From the NCBI GenBank assembly GCA_014925825.1, contig JACGCK010000515.1, positions 1 to 18,273 of the forward strand: a stretch of DNA of 18,273 nt, given 5' to 3'. The notes beneath the pieces were generated by a model, which made no database searches, was not told the DNA's origin, and worked only from the letters and a program-made list of their open reading frames with translations. Shown piece after piece: positions 10,064 to 18,273 of the stretch. Positions within the stretch are counted from its first letter, which is position 1, and every line of letters begins with the position of its first letter. This stretch comes from Pholiota molesta. Taxonomy: Eukaryota > Basidiomycota > Agaricomycetes > Agaricales > Strophariaceae. Both the position numbers and the translations under genes were made by a program.

Positions 10064-10081
10064 ATTAAATTTAAATTTAAT
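10064..10081. repeat. 18 bp perfect AT-rich palindrome
   Basis: ATTAAATTTAAATTTAAT equals its own reverse complement. It sits in the divergent promoter and may be a nucleosome-depleted AT element or a binding site. AT-rich palindromes also arise by chance. Confidence 0.55.
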
Positions 10082-10330
10082 ATTACTTCAAAAGGCTTAC
10101 TGCAAGTTTATTTACTGGATTCTACGCACAAATAATTAGCACGCTTAGGGGCAATATCTTTGAGTTATAGAGAATTATACTAGGCTTCACATTTTCAGTC
10201 TTTTCAGAGCCACTACCAGAAGGCATCGCCACGAGATGAGGCGGCGCGGAATACAGATCAAGGCACCCACGGCTACCGCCAGCCCTTGCGCACTGCCACA
10301 TTTGGCTCTCACTGATTCACATATCCTTGA

Positions 10331-11000
10331 ATGCCTAAAGTCGTTTCCAGATCAGCCGTCTCGTCGTCAACAGACGGTAGGTATATTCTCTTCATCAAGG
10401 GCAATAAATATTAACGCGTCTTCAACTTGTAGCGCAGCCCACTGCCAGCTCTGCGGCAGCGTTACGCGTTTACTGTGGGTGTCAAGGCATTTTCATTCTA
10501 CATTGCGCCCGTTCTGACAATAGCTGATATATAGACTGCATATGTGGCGAGTTCATCGTGAGTATGCCTTTTAGCAGATATCAGCATAGGTCTGACTATC
10601 TCTTAAACAGCTTGTTATTGATAAAAGCCTGGCTACTTTGCCACGTCGTAAGACAGACAACGCCATTATCGTTCGTTCAAAAGAGAGTGCTGCGGGAAAG
10701 CCGAGAGTTTTCAAGTTGAACGCTGTGGCGGAGGAACCGATCCTGTTGGAAAGGTACGCACTGAACCCCCAATGGGTATTGTCCCATTGCATAGGAACTT
10801 ACACCTATCAAACAATCAGACTGGGCGGGCATGAAAAACAATATCGATATCATTGCCCTAGATGTTTACTAAAGATTGGATATCAGACATCACCACCCCC
10901 CGTTAAATCCGCGCCTTTCCTTTACATTTTCTCAGGTGCTCTGACCCAAATGCAAGGACAAGTTCCACAAGACGCTTTCGATGGAGAGAACGACTTGTAA
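10331..11000 (+). CDS. STEEP1: STEEP1 (CXorf56/UPF0428) homologue
   Basis: Small conserved eukaryotic protein; the human member was named for helping STING leave the ER. Fungi lack that STING pathway, so the ancestral role is unknown. Five exons: 10331-10376, 10433-10474, 10535-10557, 10611-10753 and 10820-11000, giving 144 residues with no frame break. The start MPKVVSRSAVSS matches the human protein start. YYCICGEFI carries the first Cys pair, CPRC the second, and KQYRYHCPRC then GYQ matches the human EGIERQYRKKCAKC block. These cysteines suggest zinc binding. The C-terminal tail (about 35 residues, ending DAFDGENDL) is longer than I recall in animals. Intron 4 (10754-10819) is 66 bp with no in-frame stop, so a retained form would stay open. 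An out-of-frame ATG lies upstream at 10236. Confidence 0.9.
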
Positions 11001-11467
11001 GAGCAGCCTACGCCACAAAACATTTGTACGCGGTAATCGTTTTATCCATGTACAAGTAAACCTCTGTAGATTGTTGTCCCTGCTCAGACGTTGTGGCCAT
11101 TTCTTCTGGTAATAAATCGCCCGATATCTTGAGGAGTTACATTGAAGACTGCAGATAATTCATACCGTTCAAAATGCAAGGCAAGTAGCGCAGCGGCCCC
11201 ATTGTACTACATGTATGTGTGTAATAGTACATTTCTGCTTGACTATGGATAGGGATATAAGGTCGAAAACCCGAGTTTCGAGAACGCCGCAGTGGCAGTG
11301 ATGGATTGATGATGACATGGGACGGAAGCAATTTCCCAATACCCATTGGAAATTCAAGGACCGACAGGCACTGGCCTTTGTTTCGAACCCTTTCCAAGTA
11401 TCGCGTCCCGTCAATATCCTCCAGAAAATCCTTGCTTTTAAACTCATACAAATATCTTTTGGCCTCT
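11001..11467. other. Intergenic region: STEEP1 3' end and promoter of the coiled-coil gene
   Basis: About 467 bp between two plus-strand genes. AATAAA at 11111-11116 could be the STEEP1 polyadenylation signal. The second half (from 11306) is open in frame with the next gene's ATG. It may be 5' UTR or an N-terminal extension, although its translation looks unlike the rest of that protein. An antisense open frame also covers it. Confidence 0.5.
11111..11116 (+). terminator. Candidate polyadenylation signal of STEEP1
   Basis: AATAAA lies 110 bp after the STEEP1 stop, before the next gene on the same strand. Fungal poly(A) signals are loose, so this is suggestive only. Confidence 0.3.
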
Positions 11468-12802
11468 ATGATCTCTATGGACATTCCCAGCACAAGGGAG
11501 TTGGAGCTGGAAGTCCTTCTTAGGGAGAAGGACGCCCAGTTGGCTGAAATGACGGTGTGTGCATTGTTCGACCACTTTTTCCAGCGTCTCTGGACCGTCC
11601 TATTTGCCAAATAAACCTGAAATATGTCTCTTAGGATGAAATAAATGCGCTCCGTCAATATCTCTCCAGACAACCTGGCCCTTCAACGGCAGACCCCGTT
11701 ACTCTACCACCTGCCTTGCTGTCCGTCTTATTGCCCCACATCAACAAAAACACGGCATCAAACCCATCTAGTACTGTCAACACAGCACTGACTCAGCGAG
11801 CCCGTGTCCTTCAGGAGGAGAACGACGAGCTTTATGAGCTTTTGAAGCATAGTGAAACAGGGCAGCTGAAGGATGAAGTTCGCGGACTGCGAAGAGTAGT
11901 TGCAAAATTGGAAGGGGCGCTCAAAGGTTCGCCCAGCTGCTATGCCTATGATTTTCTTGTTCCAACCTATTCAACCTACTCCAGATTCGCATAAGGCTAT
12001 CCTTTCGTTATCGTACGTGAATTTGAACGATATCACCTCGGCGTGAACGCTAAATATACCTACATTTCTTAGAACGGAGCTCGACAAAGCCTATGAGACT
12101 ATCTTGATTTCGTCTCGTCAAACTGGGCGTTCTACCAAGTCCCACTCCCACTCTCATTCGTACTCGCCACGCGATTCCTACCCTTCTGTGCCAGCTGCTG
12201 ACATTATTGTGGGCAATGGCAACGCCAACACCAACAAGCCGCCCCCAACGGAGCCTCGCGCCCACAAACGACCACGACTTTCCGAGCCGCAACCTCCTTC
12301 CCCTGCTGCGGCACCTACTCGCTTAGCTCCATCTCTTCCTCAGAAACCACAAACCTACCACCGCACCTCCACTGGTCCTTCGCGATCGGATCATCCACGC
12401 GACCAAGGCAAACACTCAAATGATAATGGCCGCAACGCTAAGTCCAACGTGAAGATGGAGGTGGATGGCGACGGTAGAGCCTCTTTACACAATCGTGACC
12501 GCGACCGCAATCGCGACAGAGAGAGAAATAATACCAATAAAGACCGTGATCGAGAACGAGGAGTCAAGGAACGTGAGCGACCGCGTGATACAGGATCTGG
12601 AAAGGATTGGGATCGCGACGGCAATAAGAACACTCATTCACGACGTAATGGACATGTAAATGTCTCTGGATCTTCTCATCGAGGCGGTGGTGGCGGAGCT
12701 CCGAGGCAGTCGAAAGGAAACGACCGCGTCAACAATTTAAATACCAATACCAACACGTCGGATAATGCAAGTCGGACACTGCAGGAAAGGTTGGGATTAT
12801 AG
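11468..12802 (+). CDS. Coiled-coil protein with RD-rich tail, possible WTAP/Mum2-type m6A writer subunit
   Basis: Four exons: 11468-11554, 11635-11926, 11985-12012 and 12073-12802, giving 378 residues with no frame break. The N-terminal 160 residues predict coiled coil: ELELEVLLREKDAQLAEM, then DEINALRQYL, then RVLQEENDELYELLKHSETG, then LKDEVRGLRRVVAKLEGAL, then SLSTELDKAYETI. The order (Gln/Glu-Asn block, GQLKDEV, ELDKAYE) recalls WTAP/Fl(2)d/Mum2, scaffold of the mRNA N6-adenosine methyltransferase complex, but that match is from memory. Residues after 165 are disordered: His/Ser repeats, a KRPRL basic patch like a nuclear signal, and Arg-Asp/Arg-Glu repeats typical of splicing-linked proteins, ending ASRTLQERLGL. 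Two in-frame ATGs compete (11468 and 11477). The intron 2 donor GTTCGC is weak, but the acceptor at 11984 fits the frame. A generic nuclear coiled-coil protein remains possible. Confidence 0.8.
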
Positions 12803-13911
12803 AACGATGGTGCATGTGGCGTCTGCAATTTCTTTCCGTGATTCTTTTTGTTTTCTCTCACTTTGTTACTTACATCCAACGCGTGGAAGTTTAATGTGCT
12901 ATCTATTCATTGATCTCTGCCTCACGCGAAGCCTGCTGCCCCAGTATCAGTACATCTTGTACATGGAACCCATAACATATCGCTATCTGGTAACATTTCC
13001 TATTTGTGTCTGAGTGTCTGTCATCATTACTACCTGTAGCCCTAACCACTCTCTTCTCTGTGCTTCTGTGATTTGTATCCCTACACACCCGTGCTGTGCT
13101 CCTTTGCTATTACATCTACTGACGATGCGCCTTACATTCCCTCCTCTGATCACCATCTCACTCGACCTATTCCTCATTATAGGTCAGTAATTTCGGTCCT
13201 AAGTATTGACAATATTGACACAGATACAGTTGATGTCTGCAGATCTTTCCAACTAACTTCTGGTCGTCTATACTCGAGTATCAGTATAAATTACAGCTAG
13301 GATCTGTTAGGACAAACCTTGATTAATATCGAGCATTTGAATATTCAAACTTGATTCGGATCGCGTTTGATATTGAATTTATCGGACAGCAGTACTAAGT
13401 ACTATCTACGCGATGACCAAAAAGAAAAGAAAAGAATTAGAGGGAAGGTAAGTAGTCCAGATACAAATTAATGCTTGGGAGAAATTATAACGATGATGTA
13501 TGATACGAAATAGATGGAAATTCTATGTACGCAAAAGATGCTAAGTGGAAGGTACATACACGTATTTGAGTTGGTTTGCGACAATGCATAGGCATGCATG
13601 TGGGAATAGTAGGTACAAGATGCGGGCAAATTGAGGCAGGAAACAATGAATGAATCATAATACAGAATGACGGGTTGGTTGGGCGAAGGATTGGAGTGGG
13701 GTTGAATTGAAAGAATGAGCGATTGTCCGCAAATGCAAAATTATAAAGCGAGTAAGGTAGTCGGTTGGATTGACAGGTGTGAGTGATTCAGATGCTGATA
13801 TGGTGGAGTAAGCAAATATACAAGGCACTGCCCAAGAAATATGACACAAACCTCCACAGTGGGAGGAGGTGGGAGATGATATCGTAGTCGTCGTGTCGAT
13901 TGTTTTGCATT
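12803..13911. other. Intergenic region between two facing genes
   Basis: About 1.1 kb between the stops of the coiled-coil gene (+) and the Ser/Pro-rich gene (-). The first part is pyrimidine-rich and should hold the 3' UTR. A perfect 14 bp palindrome lies at 13336-13349. The remaining open frames look like chance. No RNA gene was recognised. Confidence 0.5.
13336..13349. repeat. 14 bp perfect palindrome
   Basis: TTTGAATATTCAAA is its own reverse complement. It lies about 530 bp after the coiled-coil gene, with no flanking extension. Likely chance or a minor binding site. Confidence 0.5.
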
Positions 13912-14631
13912 TCAAACGCCGGCCGCTACCCTATTATTCTGCGGCCGCCTTGAGGAAGATCGAATGCCGAAAAACTTTAAGCAAGCCACACCCATGCTCT
14001 TGTGCTTTTCCAAAGGAGGCAATTGGATTGGCTTTCCCGGAAGGGTTGTTGGCGGGAAGCGCACATCAGATCTGGGCTGGTCAATGTCTGGCAGTATGAT
14101 GATAGGCGTGACCGAGGAAGGTTGAGGACAGACGATGTGTCTGGGACCAGTATAACGGTATGGCATCTCTGGGACTGACAGAGAGCGATCATTCTGAGGT
14201 GAACTCGGAGAAAATGGTGGAGACGCGTTGGGAAAAGCGACAGACATGGTTCGTCTATGGTGCGGAGTAAACTCCGAACTGCTCTTCACTGAGGGTGGGC
14301 GCGATGAGCTTGGAGTGCTGGGGACAGAGGGGACGGAAGTTGGCGTCATAGTCGATCGTGTGCACTCGCGTGCACTGCTTAGACTGCTGTGACCATCATC
14401 GGAGAACTTTGAGGACTTTTTCGTTAGCAGAACGTCGTATGAGCGGGCAACATTAAGGGTTTTTGCATGGGCGTGGAGGCCTGGTGGGACGTCTGGACTC
14501 GAAGAGTGGATCTGAATTTTTGGCTGAGACGCAATGCGGCGGGGACGGTGTGGGTAGGGGAGGGGAGCGGGGAGAATGTCTGGAGAGGGCTGGCGGGGAG
14601 GAGGAGAGTCCGGGCGTACAAAATGGGCCAT
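13912..14631 (-). CDS. Ser/Pro-rich protein of unknown function
   Basis: I do not recognise this gene. A single exon from the ATG at 14631 gives 239 residues. The chain is mostly disordered, rich in Ser, Pro, Thr and Arg, with Pro runs near the start (MAHFVRPDSPPPRQPSPDI). The end is different: LPPLEKHKSMGVACLKFFGI followed by a basic Arg/Ser cluster, a short amphipathic and basic block that could bind a partner or membrane. A TATAAAA box lies 43-49 bp before this ATG, which favours this start over in-frame ATGs at 14721 and 14778. The frame stays open to 14790, but that triplet is GTG. Long SP/TP clusters suggest phosphorylation by proline-directed kinases (inference). The unbroken 290-codon frame argues that it is real. 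Confidence 0.65.
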   Translation of the reverse strand: MAHFVRPDSPPPRQPSPDILPAPLPYPHRPRRIASQPKIQIHSSSPDVPPGLHAHAKTLNVARSYDVLLTKKSSKFSDDGHSSLSSARECTRSTMTPTSVPSVPSTPSSSRPPSVKSSSEFTPHHRRTMSVAFPNASPPFSPSSPQNDRSLSVPEMPYRYTGPRHIVCPQPSSVTPIIILPDIDQPRSDVRFPPTTLPGKPIQLPPLEKHKSMGVACLKFFGIRSSSRRPQNNRVAAGV

Positions 14632-14673
14632 GGGCAAGGAAAATGGGAGAAATGTGCATTTTGGAGGTGGCCG

Positions 14674-14680
14674 TTTTATA
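14674..14680 (-). promoter_or_regulatory. TATA box of the Ser/Pro-rich gene
   Basis: The minus strand reads TATAAAA here, 43-49 bp before the ATG at 14631. This spacing would give a transcription start near 14645 and a very short leader. Confidence 0.45.
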
Positions 14681-14782
14681 CAAACACCTTGAATCTCCGA
14701 ATCCAGATCCAGTCCCGCCATTATGCCCGATATGGCTACAGCGCCCACGCCTCTGCGCGACTCCTTCTCCAGACACATGCTA

Positions 14783-14804
14783 CATGTCACCTCATGTCAC
14801 GTCA
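14783..14804 (-). promoter_or_regulatory. Repeated CATGTCAC and a CRE-like site upstream of the Ser/Pro-rich gene
   Basis: CATGTCAC occurs at 14783-14790 and 14793-14800. The second copy runs into TCACGTCA (14797-14804), whose minus strand is TGACGTGA, an ATF/CREB-like core. A CCAAT sequence follows at 14807-14811. The group lies about 150-180 bp before the ATG, a usual fungal promoter distance. Confidence 0.35.
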
Positions 14805-14811
14805 AGCCAAT

Positions 14812-15770
14812 GTATGACCGCAATAAATCCATAAATTTGATTTATCACGTTTCTTGAAATAAAGCCTACAATATTCAGATCCGCATGTCATCATGTTCGT
14901 TGCAACTTGCAGTATGTGTCGTCGAAAACAGAGTGCTGTGATCCGCTGATGGAAATGCACAGCACGGATATTAGAGGAAATTAGCCACTTGCCACTTATG
15001 TTTATGTCGGCGCAATGTTACCGATAGTCTCAAGATCCTCTTCTGTTACACATTATTTCAGCTCGCATATATTGTAGCGTTGAGATATCATATATCATAC
15101 TCAGACAGAGAGCTGCGTAGATGTTACACAGTCGTAGTCATGCATGTAGCCTGCAGGCTGCAAGTTTTGATAAAATGACTTGGAAAATGGACTACATAGC
15201 GTCGCAAGGATAAATTGTCGACATGACGTAGACTTGCATGTAATATGTGTGTTACGGGTATCCCGCCACGTCAAGGGTCGCCATCTAACAGTTGCGCCAC
15301 GTCGACCGCCATCACCAAGCCAAAACGCGTGTTTTACACGAGGCCGCCCTACTTATGTTTCACCTTCGTACGCAAGTAAATATTCCCGATGACCGAGCAG
15401 AATAAGTGCCAGACCTGGAAAAGCAATACCTACTTGCTCTGGAACGTTGAGCGATGAAGACACTGAAAATATGATTGTCAGTGCTCTCAATTCAAGAAAT
15501 TTGATGAAAGGCCTCTTTGAAAAATTTGTTTCGTTCTCATTCTAGCATCCGGGCAAGATTCAGCACAGGTCATACGCTCGGTCTATAGTTCGTTTTTGAA
15601 AAGTAATTTGATCGTCATATATACTGTCATGCTGCAAACTTTATATTGACACCTGTAGTTTGCGTGGGGTATGGTAAAACAAAGAATCGACGACTGAATT
15701 GGTAGGCAGCACTGCAGCTGGTATTGACCTTCGATTAATTCTTTGTGTGTTGAATGAGGTATCCGAATAT
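14812..15770. other. Intergenic region between the Ser/Pro-rich gene and the glutaminase gene
   Basis: About 960 bp. It holds the upstream region of the Ser/Pro-rich gene and the 3' flank of the glutaminase gene. Small palindromes such as GCCTGCAGGC near 15150 are present. If the glutaminase frame is not spliced at 15783-15876, it would run on to a stop at 15583, inside this stretch. No other gene was seen. Confidence 0.5.
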
Positions 15771-18273
15771 TCAAAGAATAAGCTAGGGAAAATAAGTGCA
15801 AGGCCGCAGCAATACGGCAGCGTGGATCATCGATAATCAATATGACGAGCACATGAACAGCAAGATCTAAGCTCACCAAGGCTAAGTATTCATGAGACAA
15901 TCAATGTGCAAATATGCGGAAATTGCCAAAAAAAATTACAGATGGTCAGATTAGCCAGACGTTCAAAAGAAAGTTGAAAACTCCACGCACCAAGATGACC
16001 TCCAACGACAGGACGGGCGCGGAAGCCTTCAGGATCTCCATTCGTCGTTTCATACCAATCGCCCAACGGTTGGGAGCTTAATCCATCAGACGCCCATTTC
16101 TGAACAGACGCTATGAAGAGATCTCGCGCGGTAGTATCGGTCATTATCGCTGCCGTCCATATTTCCCAGTCTATCATACAATCAAAGTCAGCATAGATTA
16201 CATGTAAGCGGTGGCAAATTTACCAGATTTAGTATATGTATGCCTGGGGTGTGGGAATGAATTCATATAACATCAATATCCGGTCGGCGTCTCCTCGAGA
16301 ATCAGTTGGGCAAACGTACCGAGTATCCAGAGGCACGCCAAATGGTTCTACATATCATGATATTTTCGCCAATAAGTAAATTAACGTTGTTGAGTTTTAG
16401 ATTAAAACTTACGCGCAACTGTCTTATACCAAGCAGTCTCTGTAGGACTAGTCAGTAAAACAGTTCACTCCACGACATATGAGTGAGACTAACGCATGGT
16501 ATAGATCGAACTCGGGAAGAGGTTAAGCTTCAACAGTTTATCGGCATAAAGGTTGTAGGATAGGCCCCAGCTATATAAAAAAAAAAGGTATTCACGTAAA
16601 TCATTCATCCTGGGGTTACTGCGGCACCGAACTCCTACCTCGAGGAGTTTCCATACTATGCATGAAAATCGGACTATGTCAATCAAAACAGTTCACCCTT
16701 GATGAAAGAAAAGCTTACAGAGAGTGTCAAATGCTGCCCAGAAGATGATGCTGCCAACGTCTGCCATTGGGAAACATAGCTACTAGCAATCGACTGTCAT
16801 AGATGGGGGGACGTAGATTGATATCCCAACGTCCAGGGAGCGAATATTAAATGCTTACCGAATAATTTGCGGTTACTGTCGGACTGCCGCCCACAAGTTG
16901 GTTGATCTGAGACATAGCCCCTATCCCGATGATCCCTTTGATAGCCAAATTTGTCTGATTAGCCAGCGCTCCGGCAAAATCGTCAGTGCTGATTTGGTTT
17001 GCGGGGATAAGGGAGTCTGTGATAAGGAATTGCGTCCATTGATTCAATAATGAGACCTAGCATACGATATACCATTAGTCATAAGGAAGAGTTTGAACCG
17101 GACATACATATTGAGTGAGCTGCGAGTTGTCTCCAGTTTTTTGGGCGTAGCTAAGGGCCATGATAACCATATTACCACTTTCTGTATTTATATTAATCAC
17201 CAGTGCATTCCTTTGAAAGAAAGGAATAGCATACCTTCTACTGGCATTGGCTCGTCATTGCCGTCATTGTGTCCAGTAGCGTTGGGATAGTTAGATCCTG
17301 ATATAAAAGTTTGACGGAGCTTTAGATGTTAAACTTGGACAAGCCTACCCAGATCATGAACGCTCCATTTATTAGGATATTGGCCTGTTGCCTGATATCT
17401 GAATAGACCTTCGAGGAGGAACTTGCCCAGCGCCGGATTAGTGTACAAAAGTACAGGCCATGCAGGAAATATGACGTCGACAGTATTCACGTTCTACCTC
17501 GTTCATTAGCACTTTCAAGCTATGCACATATAATGCCAGACATACCCCGTCGCTGGATATCTCTGTGCGAAGGCAGTCATCAAAACGTGTTTAGAAATGA
17601 AACGAAAATCGAGTTACCTTTCATGAAGACAATGACGTCGGAAGTGTTGAACGATCCATTACTGTTTTTTGAAAGCGTGATTTCGATCGCTCCTATTGCT
17701 TGCCTGATGGAAAGGGCGACAATGGATGCATAATCAGCTGATATCTTGTTAGCATCACTAGCAACCTGGTTATCAAAGGCCTGCGCTCGGATCAAGGCAT
17801 TGCTGTAGTCTCCTAAGAATGATGAGATCTGTGACCAAAAAAGTCGACACCTGTTTAAGCTGGAAGGGAAACTAAAGCTCGTACCACAGCCGAAGTGCAT
17901 GAAAACTGGCTCCAGAAATACAAGCTTCTCATTTGCATGGCTCCATTGGCGACGATATATTGGAGGGCGGGATCGCGAACGTGACCAACGGAGAAAACTA
18001 CTGGCGCCGTTGCGCTCTCGATAGTACCGAGATCGTGACTGAGGCCAAAGACCGGCCAATTGTTTGAAATAGCACGGAAATTGGTATCCTGAGTGTTCCC
18101 TAACTGTCCGTTGTTGATGAATTGAGCACGAACGACAACATCAGCGCCAGTCTGGTAGGTAGTAGCGGCCGTCTAAAAATAAATGAACAGATTAGCAGTT
18201 TTTATCGATTTAGAAACATGGGTAAACGTACGCTAAGAGTTGAAAAGAATGCCGAGCCATCTGCAGCAGCGTA
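15771..18273 (-). CDS. gtaA: Glutaminase A-type secreted protein (GtaA family), N-terminus outside the window
   Basis: Fungal GtaA enzymes are secreted glutaminases with DUF5127, DUF4965 and DUF1793 regions, releasing ammonia from glutamine. Exons from 18273 down: 18232-18273, 17885-18172, 17618-17828, 17546-17562, 17349-17493, 17235-17297, 17108-17181, 16859-17056, 16719-16793, 16639-16655, 16494-16570, 16413-16439, 16320-16347, 16224-16243, 15991-16170, 15877-15881, 15771-15782. About 492 residues are visible, all in frame. Motifs: NWPVFGLSHDLGTIES, RAQAFDNQVASDA, MPVEESGNMVIMAL, WGLSYNLYADKLLKLNLFP, GVPLDTRHTYTKSDWEIWTA and PEGFRARPVVGGHL. The 3' end is uncertain. My model uses a 5-base exon to give GGHLALLIL and stop; reading on instead runs to 15583 with an unconvincing tail. 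The signal peptide lies outside the window. Intron density is the highest here. The enzyme identity is by family resemblance only. Confidence 0.88.

Larger units (their letters stand above)
9911..10330. promoter_or_regulatory. Divergent promoter region between the ankyrin gene and STEEP1
   Basis: The two ATGs lie 420 bp apart and read outward. Inside are an E-box with a GTCACGTG core (10024-10031) and an AT-rich perfect palindrome (10064-10081). An ATG at 10236 lies upstream of the STEEP1 start in another frame and would give an overlapping upstream ORF to 10517. Transcription therefore probably starts after it, or STEEP1 is translationally damped. Confidence 0.5.

Noticed and set aside
11306..11467. 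Upstream in-frame extension of the coiled-coil protein from an ATG at 11306
   Set aside because: The added 54 residues look unlike the rest of the protein, and the heptad pattern starts after 11468. It is treated as leader sequence, though not excluded.
11137..11673. Antisense open frame of 178 codons over the start of the coiled-coil gene
   Set aside because: It begins with TTG, the first ATG comes only at residue 64, and it overlaps conserved coding sequence on the plus strand. No known family is recognised.
12391..12633. Minus-strand Ser/Arg-rich frame under the RD-repeat tail
   Set aside because: It is the mirror of the Arg-Asp/Arg-Glu repeats on the plus strand, which have no stops in several frames.
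13655..13915. 86-codon minus-strand frame downstream of the Ser/Pro-rich gene
   Set aside because: It begins at the stop of that gene and has composition typical of non-coding DNA; most likely chance within the 3' flank.
14632..14790. Extension of the Ser/Pro-rich protein upstream to 14790
   Set aside because: The triplet at 14790 is GTG, and a TATAAAA box lies inside the extension, so transcription probably starts after it.
14453..14834. Long overlapping frames on both strands across the Ser/Pro-rich gene
   Set aside because: GC-rich Pro/Ser codons give few stops in other frames; the 292-codon frame is the best and the others are shadows.
16571..16638. Run of ten T residues on the minus strand, considered as a terminator or poly(A) relic
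   Set aside because: It is the pyrimidine tract directly before the TATATAG acceptor of a glutaminase intron.
1..18273. tRNA, rRNA, CRISPR, integrase or toxin-antitoxin-like systems
   Set aside because: No matching structures or motifs were seen on either strand; the content is ordinary eukaryotic coding and spacer DNA.

Overview
The window looks like nuclear DNA of a filamentous basidiomycete, probably an agaricomycete. Protein-coding genes are packed on both strands and broken by many introns of about 47-80 bp. Splice sites are mostly GT-AG with CTNAC-like branch sites, and the proteins are of fungal type. No rRNA, tRNA, CRISPR array, autonomous transposon or prokaryote-style operon was seen. 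I rebuilt eight genes by hand, joining exons by reading frame and by remembered family motifs. No database search was possible.

Layout. 1-820 (-): N-terminal third of cytosolic phenylalanyl-tRNA synthetase beta subunit (FRS1). 821-2130: a 1.3 kb divergent spacer with a MITE-like inverted repeat and two CCAAT boxes. 2131-4728 (+): DPH6, diphthine-ammonia ligase fused to RidA-like domains. 5035-7560 (-): a 12-exon sugar transporter of the SLC45/SUT1 type. 7996-9910 (-): an ankyrin-repeat protein with a long disordered tail. 9911-10330: a divergent promoter with an E-box. 10331-11000 (+): a STEEP1/CXorf56 homologue. 11468-12802 (+): a coiled-coil protein with an RD-rich tail, possibly of the WTAP/Mum2 family. 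13912-14631 (-): an unrecognised Ser/Pro-rich protein. About 15771 to beyond 18273 (-): a secreted glutaminase A-type protein (gtaA family), N-terminus outside the window.

The genes are mostly housekeeping genes and do not form an obvious pathway. FRS1 and DPH6 share a spacer and both act in translation (tRNA charging; modification of eEF2). The ankyrin gene and STEEP1 share another spacer.

The most notable signal is a cluster of six single-base frame breaks between about 3354 and 9451, in three otherwise well conserved genes: DPH6 (three), the transporter (two) and the ankyrin gene (one). All have the same sign (one base missing) and most can be explained by a lost base in a short homopolymer. 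The flanking genes read cleanly. This points to local assembly errors, or less likely to a decaying block. I found no convincing undescribed biological system.
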